NCBI RefSeq assembly: GCF_018687715.1
Contig: NC_056753.1
Coordinates: 26,206,501 to 26,270,500, forward strand
DNA: 64,000 nt
Reading direction: 5' to 3'
Source: Carya illinoinensis
Lineage: Eukaryota > Streptophyta > Magnoliopsida > Fagales > Juglandaceae
Shown here: positions 1-12,975 of the stretch, piece after piece
Layout of the letters: the number at the start of each line of letters is the position of its first letter
Numbering within the stretch: the stretch's first letter is position 1
Notes under the pieces: model-generated
The model's database searches: none
The model's input: only the letters and a program-made list of their open reading frames with translations
Told to the model about the DNA's origin: nothing
Program-made: the position numbers and the translations under genes

Positions 1-731
1 GAAGGATTGGAGGGTTTTGTTCGAAAATGGAGGTTAATTCATCGGGAGCTTTCTCTTGATGAGTATTTGAAAATCGAGGTAGATATGCATTTCATACCCA
101 CGAACGGGTTGGTAATTTCAGGAGTCACTGGCAATAGAGGAGAATGAGCAATTTCAATGGGGGATGAGAGGAGTAATGTGTGGAGTAAGGGTAGGGCACT
201 ATAGAGTAACGTTGGTGGAGTAATGTCGGAGGGATAGAAAACACTGTCGTTGACTGAATAGTCATGCTTGTGAACAGTACTTAAAACATTTCAAAACAAA
301 TGAGATTTCTGGGTTTAATCTTAAAGTGATTGTTTAGAAGTGTTTCTCATCTCACTTCAGATTTGGGATGAGAAATCTGTGTCTCATCTTTGCTCCCAAA
401 CCTGCCCTTAGTAAAGCAAAACCCTCCATCTCCAAATTAACACCAAAAGGCAGCCCAATCTCTAATGTTACATCATTTAATCACCAAAACCCTAACAACT
501 CTCTCTCTCTCTCTCTCTCTCTTCCTTCGACACTGACACCCATCATTTTCTCCAAACTTGTCACAAGCCCCACAAGAAATAGAGAGCAAAACTGTGTAAT
601 AAAAAGAATAGTAATGCTACATACAATTATTTTTGTATATATTTTACTGATATAATTGGCTGGATCAATTTTTTTAATACATAACTAATTACATTTAAGA
701 AGTACACAAAAGTGATTGCGTATAAAATTTT

Positions 732-1072
732 TGTAGAAAAAATTAGTGAGAGAGAGAGAGAAACAAAAGAGAATTTGAGTTCTGAATTTATTTTCTTTAT
801 TAATTCCTCTGTACGTCGATCATCACTTATTTATATACTTCATCTAATCAAAGCACTATGGCTTTATTACAATTATGGGCCTTAGCCTAGAACAAGTATT
901 ACAACCCAGAACAATTACAACTCAAACATTCGTTCATAAGGCCCATCTCCACTTAAGCCCATCTAGCCATCAACCCACACTATCATATCATGTTGCTCTA
1001 AGCTTTTATCTGCTACTGCTCATCTTTGTCTATTTTCTGTTGCCCTAGCTGCCACCCTCTCAATCCGTGACA
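732..1072 (-). mobile_element. Possible solo LTR
   Basis: Read on the minus strand, this 341-bp block starts TGTCACGG and ends TTCTACA, the TG...CA form of a long terminal repeat. Inside, in that orientation, lie a TATA-like TATATAAATAAG and AATAAA-like polyadenylation motifs, in LTR order. The sequence AAATT flanks it at 725-729 and 1073-1077, but two extra bases sit at one edge, so the boundary and target duplication are not clean. No retrotransposon coding sequence is adjacent, hence the solo reading. It could also be ordinary AT-rich DNA with chance termini. Confidence 0.35.
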
Positions 1073-1078
1073 AAATTC

Positions 1079-1081
<3 letters not shown>

Positions 1082-1111
<30 letters not shown>
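1082..1111. repeat. (CT)n microsatellite
   Basis: An uninterrupted run of about 15 CT units, followed by a looser CT-rich stretch to about 1145. Such tracts are frequent in plant 5' leaders, but no gene can be assigned downstream. Confidence 0.9.
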
Positions 1112-1112
<1 letters not shown>

Positions 1113-3863
1113 AGAATCACTCTTCATCTCTCTCTCTTTCTCTCACTGTTAGTCAGCAACAATGCTTCTCCTCTCCTTTCATCACCGTCTCTCGAGCCCC
1201 TTAATTGACACAAATCGCCACAGTCTTCTCCCTTCCATGTCATTTTGTTCTCTCTTCATCACTCAATCCCAACTTTCCTCCCTTTTCTCTATTCCATCAG
1301 TTCTCCACGAAGATCAACCGAATGCTTGCAGAAAATCAAAGAAAACAGCCTTTGATTTCAACATAGACAACGAAAATGGCAGCCATTGCGTTTGGATGTA
1401 AGGATGTCTTAGATCTACACATATTATCGATGGTTTTTCAATTTGGATTGTTCTAGTGTACATCAGTTTGATTTTCTTTGTGTACAAATTTTTATTCCGT
1501 TTGATTTTTGTTCTGGTTTGTTGCGTTGCCGTGAGATCATGTGTAATGGTCTGATGAAACTTCCTTAGATCTACATGTATTAAAATTTTTTTTTTTAGAT
1601 TTGGTTTCCTTTTGTGCATTTGGGTATGATTTATTAGGTGAATTTCTAGAAATTTCAAGCGATTTTGTTTGGATTTGCCTTAGTTTTGTCTATGTGGGTA
1701 TGAATTTTTTGCTCAACTTGCACACATTCAACCAAAAACTGAATGAATTGAGAAGAGGAAGAATGAATTGAAAGCCGACCGAAAGGTTTTGTGTGGAAAA
1801 GTGAGTAGTAGAGAATAAAGAGAGGAAGAAGATGAAACAAAAGGGAAACATCCAAAAATCAGTCGGTAGAGAAAAAAGCAAAAGAAAACAAAAAAGGAAT
1901 TTTGTCATAAAATCAGGGGCAAAATAGGGAAAAAAATAATGGATAAAAATATTGTTCATCCCTCAATTCGGACTTATTTAATAGAGTATATATATCTAGC
2001 ATTCTAATTTGTTCTAGATATTGTATTGATCATTGTGGAAATAATTCAAAGCTAAAATTACAAATATAATAAACATAAAAAATAATTTGTACAAGTTTCA
2101 AACAAATAAATTTCACTTAAGCCTTTGTAAAAAAATATACCCTATCTTAAATGTTTTAAAAACATTACTTTTTTTTTTTTTTTTAATTGAAACTACTCAC
2201 TTTTTTATAAAAAGATTAAACTCAACTTGTTACCAGCATTATTCAACCGATCCATTGACAGTAAACCCAATAGAATGACAAAACTAAATCCCAGTCTATC
2301 TTTTTTCTAGGGACTGTATGGAATGAATAAAAAAAATTATAAAAAAATTATCTTATATTCAAAAAGACTTATATGAATAAAAAAAAAATTATAAAAATAA
2401 TTTTTTTTTATATAAATTTTATAATAATCTATTTTTTTTTCTATGACTGCGTGTCGACTGAAAAAAATATTTCTCTTTATTTATAAGTGTGGTAAAGTTG
2501 ACTGTCTGGATCTGTTGATTAATCGGCGTGGTCCTGTTGATCTGATTGCCGTTCCAATTCTAGTGGTCGACGTTGCCCGCATGCAGATTCATGAATGCCA
2601 GACTGCAGGGTCCGTATCGAAGTATGACAAATGCACGTGGAGGTAATTATTATTCTTTTGAGTTTATTAGGAAAATATATATGTCAATATTGGAGGCCGA
2701 TAGTGAAAATATTTTTTAAATATCGGAAATATACAAGTCTGAGATAATGGTATCTGCATGCGTACGTATAAGTACCGACCGAGAGAATCCGCCATGCATG
2801 AATTACATGATCATTTAGATTTTGGAGTGTACTCTAAAGAAATTGCCATCAGTGACTCAGTATTCTAAGACTTGATTTAATTCCTCTCAAGTCTCAAGGG
2901 TATTAATTAATTATGATCTTTGGTCTATTTATTGACTCAAGATTAGAAAAGTACGTAATTAATCAAACCTTGCCATAATTTATAAAATGAGCATGACTTT
3001 CAAATGTATCCGTCAAATTAATGAGTTCTTTTATTTTTCTTTTTTTAAATATTTTTTAAACATCCTTAACCATAAAAATAAAATAAAAAATATATATAAA
3101 TTCATTAATAGTCATTTTCTAAACTACTAAAAAAATAAAAAATATAAGTATATACTTTTATTAGGTATATTCAATAGTCATACTATCATTTTCTTTTTAG
3201 AAATACCAGAAGTTGGGTCCTGATTGTGTGTTTCGATTTAATTTTATATATATATATATATATAATGATTAAGGAATTATTTTTTAATAACGCTGGGATT
3301 ATTTTTTAATATTTTAAGATGTTAAAAAAATAAATGCATGTAAAACAAAAATAAAAAAGATGAAATATACTTATCGGGCCCAAATTTGGGGTCCCGTAGC
3401 TTTACTCTTTAATTTCCTTTATAAGATGGGCAGAATTTTGAACTTGAGTAGTAAAAACGAATTATAAAAGCATTTATAAAATGGACAGAGTTTTCAAATT
3501 GTTTATCAAAAATTTTTTATAAAAAAAAAATATTTTAACCACAAATAAATTTTTTAAAAATGAACTTATAAACTAATATGAATTGATATGATGTATCAGA
3601 TTATAAAATTATTTTTATTAAAAAAATAGATCTAATAAATTTTATAAAATTATATCAGTTTAAAAATTTACTTTATATAATCTTTTTGTATCTTAAATTT
3701 ACTTTATATAACATCTTTGTATATGTAGCTATTTTATAAATTGACAGTTTATAAAGACGTTTATAAAACCCTGACCGTCGAAAGATCGAACCCAGCTTAA
3801 TATTCGAGCATGCCACAATTATTTGTTGTTAAAAGCAAGCTGCAGCCGGCCAGCTAGGTCTCA

Positions 3864-6800
3864 ATGATTTCTCCGAACTGGACAATGTCTTCAAAGTTGA
3901 AAATAATGCTATCCATGGTGCTCCTATCCCTCTACACCTTCTCTCTAGTCTCAAGCCACCAGCACCACCCCCTAGACCCTCTAACTCGATCTGAGTTCAC
4001 CCTGGTCCGCACCATAGTGCAGAAATCGTACCCTAGCTTGATCCACAACCTAACCTTCCAATACGTAGGTTTGGACGAGCCAAACAAACCCAGAGTCCTT
4101 GCATGGCTATCGAACCCAGCCTCCAAACCCCCACCTCGGCGCGCCTTCGTCATCACACGCCTCTCAAAAAAATCCCACGAGATCGTAGTGGATTTGTCGA
4201 CACGTTCGATAGTTTCCGATGTTGTTTACGACGGAAATGGCTACCCTTTGCTTACCATTGCCGAACAATCTGCCGCAATCACATTGCCCCAGACATACGA
4301 GCCATTCATCGAATCGGTTAAGAAGAGAGGGCTGAACTTATCCGACGTGGTGTGCTCCACTTTTACGGTCGGATGGTTCGGAGAGGTGAAGATCAGTGCG
4401 AGGGTTTTGAAGCTACAGTGTTTCTATACAGATCATGGAACGGTTAATCTGTATGTGAGACCAGTTGAGGGAATAACGTTAGTAGTTGATCTAGACGAGA
4501 TGAAGATAGTTGAATACTATGATAGGTTTAGGGCTCCTGTGCCAAAAGCTGAAGGAACAGAGTATCGGGCATCCAAGCTGAAGCCACCATTCGGGCCTCA
4601 CTTGAATGGTGCAGCTTTCCTGCAACCAGACGGACCAGGGTTCAAGATAGATGGTCATACTGTCAGGTCGGTGTTTCTTAACTCTTCTTTTTTTTTTTTA
4701 GCAAACTTGACTCATCCAACGCCATTTTTGTTTGTATAATATATAACATTGGCAAGGCCGGCTAATTTAAGCTTTGATTTTGCAATGTGCGATTGGTTTA
4801 AGCCATCCTCTCTCTCTCTCATTTTACGTTTTTCTTTTGCGGTACGTGGAAGTGTAGGACTCATGCAATGGAAATTGGACAAGTGATTCAACTAGTTTTC
4901 TAATAAAAACTTTAGTCTTCATTCTCATATTATATATAATTTTTTAATTTTTAAAATTTTCTCTTATTAATATATTGTATAGAAATGATAAGTAAAATAA
5001 TTTAATTAATTTTATAAAATAAAACTAAAAAAATTAAGAAAATAAATCAAAAATAAATAAATATAGTGTATGATATATTAAAATGATCGACAGTAGAAAG
5101 TACTTTTCTAATATAATTAAGAGTAATACTATATATAATTGTGGAATATATAAACATTTTTTTTATGTAAGTTCCGTATTAATTTTTTTTTAAAAAAAAT
5201 TATAATATTTATATAATCACAACTGTAAATATTATTTTATGTAAATATTATTTTTTTTTATAACTGATCAGGTGGTCCGCAGTACTGCTGTTCACATAAC
5301 TAGATAGCTACTTAGCTAGTTTCCATCACATGTTCTCCTCGATTTCATCTGACTCGTCGGGTCATTTTCTTATCCTTCCACGTACTTCAACTTCAATTAT
5401 ACACACATATGTACTATACGAGCTGAAATACTTTGGTCCCCAACTCGGGATCAAAGTTTGACCCGAAATATTTTTTTATTTTTTTAATTATTTTTACTTA
5501 ATAATTAAGAAAATATTTTTTAATATTGTCGTATTTTAAAAAATATATATATAAATAAAATGAATTAAAAAAAATACCTTCTATTCGGCGAAGGATGTAG
5601 CGCAGTAGCTGCAGTACCCATGCCAGCTATAAGAACAGCTTAAAAAAAAAAAAAAATCTCTGAAAACAGAAAAGTTTGAACGATTGAACTTGCGAAAATC
5701 ATTTTTTATTAAAAAAAATACCGAACCATCTCCCTTCAGCCAGGTTAGGCTATAGCTAACGCCTGATATATATAGGCTGGCTAGGATAGGCCGGATCTAA
5801 GATTTTGTGATGGGCATGGACTAGAAGATCAGAGCCCAAGGACGTCATGTAAATGTCAATGTCCCTACAGGACTACTCATTTTAGTAGTTAATTTGTAAC
5901 CCACAAATTTAAGACATTTACGATGCATGACAGGCCCAGGCCTGTTTCTTATTGTGGGGTCAAGGCTTGGGCTTAAATGCCAGGTTAGGTAACTTCAAAA
6001 TACTGACAAACTAGCATTTATTTTTGGTGGTTTGCTGATCAGTTGGGCCAATTGGGTCTTTCACGTGGGATATGACGTGCGAGCCGGTCCAATAATATCT
6101 ACAGCATCAATATATGACCTGGAGAAGCAAACATATCGTCGAGTCCTATACAGAGGATTCATATCGGAGTTGTTCGTGCCTTACATGGACCCAACCGAGG
6201 AGTGGTACTACAAAACATTCCTTGATTGCGGCGAATACGGGTTCGGTCAATCTGCGGTGTCACTCGAGCCCTTCGCCGATTGCCCTTCTAATGCAGTGTT
6301 CTTGGACGCATATTATGCCGGAGCAGATGGTTTGCCTGTGAAAATACATAATGCTTTTTGTATATTCGAGCGCTATGCGGGAAATATTATGTGGCGTCAC
6401 ACTGAGTCGGGGATTCCAAATGAAGTTGTAAGTCATATTATTATTATATTTCATTATAATTAATTAATGTTGGTTAATTTGGACATGACAAGTATAGATC
6501 GATGACAATTTTATGATTAAGCAGATAAGGGAGGTGAGGCCAGAGGTAACCCTTGTAGTGAGGATGGTCGCAACAGTTGGCAACTATGACAACATTCTTG
6601 ATTGGGAACTCAAGCCCAGTGGTTCCATTAAATTTGGGGTATGGAATCATTTATCTTTTTTGCCATTTATGAAGTTTCATGCTAAGTTATATGATCAGGA
6701 AACATGTTGTGATTCTAGGTTTAGTATGTTTGTATGCGTAACATTAATATTACCAAATTTTAAAATCGTATTGGCATTTTGCCTATCTTACCTCTTATCT

Positions 6801-8610
6801 ACAATCAAAATATTGGGGTGGGTTCGGTGATTTTCAGTTCATCATTTTCTTGGGATTAGACCAGATTGAATATTTATAAGGACCGCTAGCTATCTGTCTG
6901 GACTAATTATTTTATTATCTTTTCATCTTTTTTTCTCAAATAAATTTTTTAAAAATTATTTAAATTATAAAATTAAAATTAAGTGAATTATTAATGTGGA
7001 TTATGTAAATAACTCTTTAAAAAATATTTTACTATAATTATATTTATGATATTGATAGTTATTACTTTTTAACTTAGACTTTACTCTTTAATACTATGCA
7101 TAATTATTAATAACGTCATACATTTTATATATAGTTAATAAATATCAAATAATTTCATTATATATAGATTATTCATGCTTTCTTGCAACTTAAGTATTTC
7201 AAAACAAATTACCTAATTATTTTATTTAAGTGTAAATAATAGAGCATGTATGATGTATTAACTATTTATATATAATGACATAAACAATTACATAATTTAT
7301 GATTTATTATTAGTTGATAGCATATATTATTTTATATTTTATATAGTCAATAATAATAAGTTAGATGAAAATTACATCATTACACAAAAATAATATATTA
7401 AATTATTAAAAATATTTTTAAATATATATATAGAGGTTTAATATAATTCGATCCGATTTGATTCAAAATTTGTAGACCTTGGAATCAATCCAAATTTCAT
7501 TGGTTCATATATTTTGAGACCGAGACCGATGGGTCCAGAATTCAGTCTGGTTTGGTTGATTTTGTCCGTCTGGACTGAATTATTTACAACCCTTCCAAAA
7601 TGGGAATCAATTGCATATTTCAAAAAAGAGAAAAAAAAAATTGACGATTTGAACAGTTTGGTGATCATATTACAAATAGAGCTGTATATATACAGCTTGT
7701 GTGTATAAAATTAATTAATTGGTTGTGATGTAAGGCTTCCTCTTATCTGAATAATACATAGGTAGGGCTAACGGGAATGCTAGAAGTGAAGGGTGTGACA
7801 TATACTCACACAGATCAGATAAAGGAGGATGTCTACGGCACCCTGTTAGCAGATAACACAATTGGTGTGTACCACGACCACTTTTTGACTTACCATCTTG
7901 ACCTCGACGTAGATGGCGAACCCAACTCCTTTCTCAAGAAAAAGTTGGAGAAGATCCAGGTAACAGATCGCCACAACTCACCAAGAAAAAGTTACTGGAC
8001 AACTGTGAGTGAAACAGCTAAAACTGAATCTGATGCACGAGTTCAGCTGGGCTTGATGCAGTCTGAGTTAGCAGTGGTGAATACGAACAAGAAAACCAAA
8101 CTTGGCAACAACGTTGGTTATCGTTTGATTCCATGGTCAGCAGCACATCCCCTTTTGTCATATGATGATTACCCACAAATTCGGGGAGCCTTCACCAAAA
8201 ATGATGTGTGGGTCACACCGTATAACAAGTCAGAGAAATGGGCAGGAGGATTATATGTCGATCAAAATCATGGAGATGATACCTTGGCAACTTGGAGCCA
8301 CAGGTACCACATGATAAACTGAACTAGGAAAAAGAACATATGAAATTATGATCTTAATTTGATTGTTGATGATTGAGTTTGATTTGTTTGTCCGTGCAGG
8401 AATAGGGACATTGAAAACAAGGATATAGTATTGTGGTACACAATTGGATTTCATCATGTCCCTTGCCAGGAAGATTTCCCGGTGATGCCAACCTTGAGTG
8501 CTGGGTTTGAGCTCCGGCCGACCAATTTCTTTGAGAGCAATCCCGTCCTTAAAACAAAAGCACCCAAGCATGTGGACTGGTCTAACTGCACTGCTACCAC
8601 TCAGCAGTGA
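3864..8610 (+). CDS. Copper-containing primary amine oxidase, 5 exons
   Basis: Exons are 3864-4666, 6043-6427, 6525-6638, 7762-8303 and 8400-8610. All introns are GT/AG and phases agree, giving 684 aa. The family oxidises primary amines such as putrescine to aldehydes, releasing ammonia and hydrogen peroxide. A hydrophobic signal peptide (about residues 12-31) suggests secretion to the apoplast. N-terminal amine-oxidase domains span about 36-230 and the catalytic domain about 250-675. Visible key residues are the topaquinone tyrosine in VGNYDN (Y417), copper ligands in HDH (H472, H474) and HHVP (H634), the catalytic aspartate in [10 protein letters not shown] (D329), and a Cys pair (348, 374) placed like the family's disulfide. 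The length matches plant diamine oxidases such as the pea seedling enzyme. Intron 1 is 1.4 kb and intron 3 is 1.1 kb. It converges with a paralogue on the other strand. The first ATG was chosen; M8 is an alternative start. Confidence 0.93.
6815..7599. mobile_element. Possible decayed hAT-like insertion in amine oxidase intron 3
   Basis: Within the third intron, GGGGTGGGTTCGG-type sequence at the left faces CAACCCTTCC at the right. The interior next to the right end is rich in short GGTTC/GACC-like subterminal motifs, for example 7440-7580. Flanks read CAAAATAT and CAAAATGG, only 6 of 8 identical, so the target duplication is doubtful. If real, the element is old. The splice sites at 6639 and 7761 lie outside it and remain intact. 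Confidence 0.25.
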
Positions 8611-9135
8611 GTACTGTAGTTCATTGTGTTAGAATTATTATAAGAACCTCCATCCCCCGGGAACGTGGTGTAAAATCTCGTCTTCTACCGGATTAATGCT
8701 TGTCGGTTTTATCGTAATAATTAGCAAAATCAGCAGGGGACGTTGCTATGAATAATTACTATGAATAATTTCCCGGTAACGATATTCCTAGTTCTTTTAA
8801 CAATTACTCTTTCGTCATCATTCTTGACATGCCATTAAATGATTAGACGATAATTAGTAACCAAATAATTAATACTTGTCCACACTATAAAAGGATAATG
8901 ATTAAAATACTTGTAAATATAATTTTCCAACCCAAAGTGCAACATTTGTTTGGATTTACATGAAAAAATGGCTATATACAAATTAATTAGTCACCGAAAG
9001 TCACAGAATCTGAATTTAAAATCGATCGTACGTTACATGTAATATGTAGTGAAAAGTTACATTGGAGTTGGTCATGTATGTACGTTAACATGCATTATTA
9101 CATCGCATGCATGCATGCATGAAGTAGTAGTAGTG
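8611..9135. other. Intergenic gap between convergent amine oxidase genes
   Basis: These 525 bp separate the two stop codons, so both 3' UTRs and their polyadenylation signals must lie here. The sequence is AT-rich. A short run of CATG units sits at 9106-9121. No further coding sequence is visible. Two transcripts converging into so short a space could overlap at their 3' ends. Confidence 0.7.
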
Positions 9136-11641
9136 TTAAAGTATTGGGTTGCTTTCGAAATAATTAGCTGGTTGTAACTCAAATCCACCATGAATTGCTG
9201 GCATCACCGGGAAATCTTCTTGACAAGGAACGTGATGGAACCCTACCGTGTACCACAAGACAATATCTTTGTTTTCAATCCCTCTATTCCTGCACATGAT
9301 TATGCACGCATTCAATTGATTGTCTTCTTAGAATTTAAAATTCCCATTAAATTAAATTAATTAAGTAGAACTCAATGTTTACCTCTGGCTCCATACTGCT
9401 AACCCATCATCTCCTCGGCTGCCATCTGCGTAGAAGCCTCCAGCCCACCTCTCTGTCCTGTTATAGGCGGTCACCCACACTTGATACTTCGTATAAGCCG
9501 CTCTGATCTGTGGGTAATCATCATCGGATAAAAGAGAATTGACCGGCCGTCCGGTTATCAACCAGTAGCCCACTTCGTTCCCAAGCCTTGTTTTCTTATT
9601 GGGATTCACCAACCCCAACTCGGCTGGCTCTAAGCCGAGTTGGATCCTAGCCTCGGCTTCCGTTTTGGCAATTTCTCTAACCACAGTCCAGTAACTTTTT
9701 CTAGGTGAGGTGGCATCGGGGTGCGACGTTGATGATCTTGCTGTTCGTAACTTGGCTTTGACGAAGGAGTTGTCGTTACCGTCAACGTCAAGGTCGAGAT
9801 AATATGTCAGAAAATGGTCGTGGTTTACGGCCACCGTGTTTTCTGCCACCAAGGGTCCATACATATTTTCTGTTATCTCTTCTACGTTAATGTACGGCGT
9901 GGCCTTCATCTCCGGAATACCTGTGAGATCCACCTAGAATAAAATGCCAAGTAATTAATGTGATAAAGAAAACAATTTCATTTTGATAATAAAAATATTA
10001 TTTTCAATTGTCCGACTGAATTGGATCATTCAATTATAAAGATCGAGAGATCGACAGCCTTACTACATTTAATATATATTACCCATATAGGATTTATGGA
10101 TAAAATGGACTGCATTAAATGTTTTGCATGTGTATATCTCTGCATTGAATTATCCAATTCAGTTAAAAAAAAAAAAATGTGTCAATCTGAATTATTCTTT
10201 GCTCTTCAGAAGAAGTAATGTCCATGATGGTGAAATTAAGGAAAGAAATCTTTGAAGAGAAAGTATGAATCTTACCCCAACTTTGATGCTTCCACTTTGT
10301 TTGAATTCCCAATCGAGTACATAATCATAATTACCCACGGTGGCTATCATTCTAACCACCAAACTAATCTCTGGCTCTCCACTTCTTATCTGCAAGAAGG
10401 CCATTTTCCACCTTATGCTAACATTAATTACCACAACAACAACTACAGAGAAGGGGCCAAAAACAAAAGCCAGAACAATAAGCATAGCTCAACAGCCTTA
10501 CCACTTTGCCTGGAACATTAATTTCAGTATGTCTCCAAGCTACATCACCACCATATCTCTCAAAAATGCAAATAACTCTTGTTACCTTCTGTGCCTGTCC
10601 ATCCGCCCCAACCATGTACCCATCCATATATGCAGCATTCTCCGGGCAATCTATCGATGGCTGCAGGGTATCGGCGGATCGTCCGAACCCGAATTCACCG
10701 ATGTCCATGAAAGTCCTGAAATACCATTCACTTGTTGGATCAGAATATGGTACAAATGTTTCAGATGTATGTCCTCTGTATAGCACACGCCGAAACTCCC
10801 TTTTTCTTGCATCGAATATCGAAGCTGTTGATATGATAACTCCTGCTCGAGCATTGAATCCCACATGGAAAACCCAATTACCCCATTTAACCTCGTGGTC
10901 ATCAATGGTGAACCCGCCAGTACGGCCATTTGTGATGTTGTCTCGAGTGTTTGAATTGGGCTTCCCTTTTGATGACTGAAAATCAGTACCCTCAGCTTTA
11001 GGCACAGGTGCTCTGAATCTGTCATTGAACGTTGTAATCTTCATGGAATCAACATCAACAAGCATGGTTATCCCCTCGATCGGCCTTGCAAAGACATTGA
11101 CCGACCCTTCACGATAAAAGCACGCAACTTTGAGAGCTCTTCTTGTAGCTACTTCCCCATACCAACCAACTGTAAAAGGTATGCAAGAAACTTGAGACAA
11201 ATCCAAACCCCTTCTCAGAATCGAATCCTTGAATTCGGGAGACTGTAGAGGCAGTTTGCTAGCTTTGAAAAGCTCAGTAAAAGTGAGAGGAGGGTAGCCA
11301 TTGCCGGTGTGGAGTTGGTCGGAGGTGATGGAACCAAGGGTCAGGTCCAAAATGAGCTCCCGTGTCTCACCCCCTGCTCGAACCACCACCTTGGCTTGAC
11401 GATTAGGCTTTTCGCTTTCTTTGCGTGAAGAAAGCCAGCTGAGGACATCTTCTTTTTCTGGCTCTTCAAGATCAACAAAGTGAAAGGTCAGGTTTGGGAG
11501 AGAGGCTAGGCGAGACTTCTGAATTATGAGCCTTATTTGGTCAATTTCAGTAGGGTTCAGAGGGTCTAGAGGGTGATAAAGACTGGAAACGTAGCAGCAA
11601 CATTGTAGGAGACAAACCAGAACTAGAAATGGAATACTCAT
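9136..11641 (-). CDS. Copper-containing primary amine oxidase paralogue, 4 exons
   Basis: Exons on the minus strand are 11641-10502, 10389-10276, 9933-9383 and 9289-9136, all GT/AG with consistent phases, giving 652 aa. It has the same catalytic equipment as its neighbour: topaquinone tyrosine in VGNYDY (Y401), copper ligands H456, H458 and H621, catalytic aspartate in [10 protein letters not shown] (D313), and Cys 332 and 358. A hydrophobic leader at residues 3-20 predicts secretion. The first exon corresponds to exons 1 and 2 of the plus-strand gene fused without an intron; later splice positions are conserved. The protein stops at ...ESNPIL, 19 residues before the end of the neighbour. All active-site residues are present, so it is probably functional, but the short tail is odd. 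The product is an amine-oxidising, peroxide-producing enzyme of the cell wall or secretory path. Confidence 0.92.
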
Positions 11642-12569
11642 GGATACTGTTTTATAAATTCGATCCCCGACAGCACAAACTAATAAGCAAATCGGAAGTG
11701 TAAAATGCGTAAGCCCAATACTTCAATGATTACTCTAACATTCACTGAGTAAAGAGATTCTCTTGAATATATAGTTAATTGAGATTTGAGGATTATTATA
11801 TAATATAAAAAATATATATATGAAAAAAAAAAAAAAGAAGAGAAGATAAATCACATAAAAAGCACCGAGATATCAAACAAAGGACCGAAAGCAAGGCAAC
11901 AATATAAGCTTAGCCTTTTAAAGCTGGCTATAATTTTAGAACATCATGACTACATATAGTTTGATCTGTTCAAACGCTTGACATTATAAAACCTCTTGAA
12001 AATCAACCACACACTGTTGGGAACCCTATAGTAAGAAGACACGTACTCGTGAACTATTTCTACGTACCCCACTTCCTACCTTATAAACACAGTCTTACAT
12101 TAATTTGACAATATTATTGCACATTAATTTATGTAATATGGCAGGAGGGCACAGCCGTAGCTTTAAAGTTGCAACATGCAATTTCTTAGACTTGTTCCAG
12201 AAGCACGAGATACACGGCCACTGGCATTGTCCTTCGCTTACGTTGAGAGCAAGAAGTGACTTTTTGCTTTAGGAAAATTTTTTTTATCATCCTCACACTT
12301 CACACACTACATTTATTTTATTTTATTTTTCATTTTTTTATAATAAATATAAAGTGTGTAGATGATAAATAGAATAATTTAATTAGTTTAATAAGAATAA
12401 AATAAAATAAAAAATAATATTTTAATATATAAAATGTGTGATGTAAGATGTTGTATAGCATTCTTCCTTGCTTTAACGCTGAAACAAGGGGCATTGTTGC
12501 ACTTATAATATATAGAGGAACAATGGGAACACAATTTTCAATACAAATAAAAAAATCAAGAATTTATTA
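11642..12569. other. Upstream region of minus-strand amine oxidase
   Basis: This stretch lies 5' of the minus-strand amine oxidase. A TATA-like element is noted separately. The rest is AT-rich with poly-A/T tracts (for example 11822-11835 and 12275-12420). No coding sequence is recognisable. Confidence 0.6.
11766..11774 (-). promoter_or_regulatory. TATA-like element of minus-strand amine oxidase
   Basis: On the minus strand this reads CTATATATT, about 125 bases upstream of the ATG at 11641. That spacing fits a TATA box plus a 5' UTR of about 90 bases. It is supported by position and motif only. Confidence 0.4.
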
Positions 12570-12975
12570 ATATATTGTGGAGAAATATTTTAACTATAAA
12601 AAAATTTCATAAAATTAAACTCACAAACTGACGTAATTTAATATAATATATTAAATTGTAAAATTATTTTTAGAAAAATGCTAAAGCTTCCGAATTTAGG
12701 AGGTTTCTTTTTTTTACCAAATTTTTTTATTTAATAATTAAGTAAATTCTTTTAAGTGATGTTGTGAATTTTTTTTAAATATATTTAAAAATATTAAAAA
12801 ATGAATGAAAAAAATTCAAAAAAAAAATCTTCATTCGGGTGAATTTTTCGAGCTACTTTTATGATAGCTGTAGTGTTACTCTTATTTTTATTATAAAGTA
12901 GATATAATAACTTATTATATCAAATCATATCTATTATGTCTATTATATATTATATATAGGAACAAGTTGTATAAT
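12570..12975. mobile_element. Palindromic AT-rich MITE split by a second MITE
   Basis: The left part (about 12570-12672) and right part (about 12882-12975) together match the dispersed palindromic family seen at 13282-13440, 20135-20310, 23343-23505 and 58515-58700. Shared wording includes the pair 'attgtaaaattatttttatt' and 'ataaagtagata'. A 209-bp element interrupts it within the ATTATTTTTATT motif, which gives a relative age: this copy is the older one. Confidence 0.6.
12673..12881. mobile_element. 209-bp Mutator-like MITE with 9-bp target duplication
   Basis: It is flanked on both sides by TTATTTTTA (12664-12672 and 12882-12890), a perfect 9-bp target-site duplication as made by Mutator-like transposases. 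Termini are imperfect inverted repeats: GAAAAATGCTAAAGCTTCC at the left, and GAGTAACACTACAGCTATC on the reverse strand at the right. The interior is A/T homopolymer-rich and non-coding. A second copy of exactly the same length lies at 13783-13991 with its own 9-bp duplication. Transposase must be supplied from elsewhere. Confidence 0.8.

Larger units (their letters stand above)
1..3863. other. Gene-poor left flank
   Basis: I see no reconstructable gene here. The short open frames (for example 1162-1401 and 2443-2646) have no recognisable domain or splice context. The stretch holds CT microsatellites near 498-521 and 1082-1111, a possible solo LTR at 732-1072, a TA microsatellite near 3246-3264, and a degenerate AT-rich palindromic MITE near 3526-3740. 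Bases 1-360 are less AT-rich than the rest and could be the edge of something that continues to the left, but nothing in them is recognisable. Confidence 0.6.

Noticed and set aside
1162..1401. 79-codon open frame after a CT-rich leader
   Set aside because: Leader-like context, but the peptide has no recognisable motif and the predicted splice donor leads nowhere identifiable.
5440..5645. Further A/T-rich MITE candidate in amine oxidase intron 1
   Set aside because: The interior resembles the 209-bp family, but no convincing 9-bp duplication or inverted termini could be found.
10252..10979. Plus-strand open frames over the minus amine oxidase
   Set aside because: They are antisense shadows of exons whose minus-strand reading gives conserved catalytic motifs.
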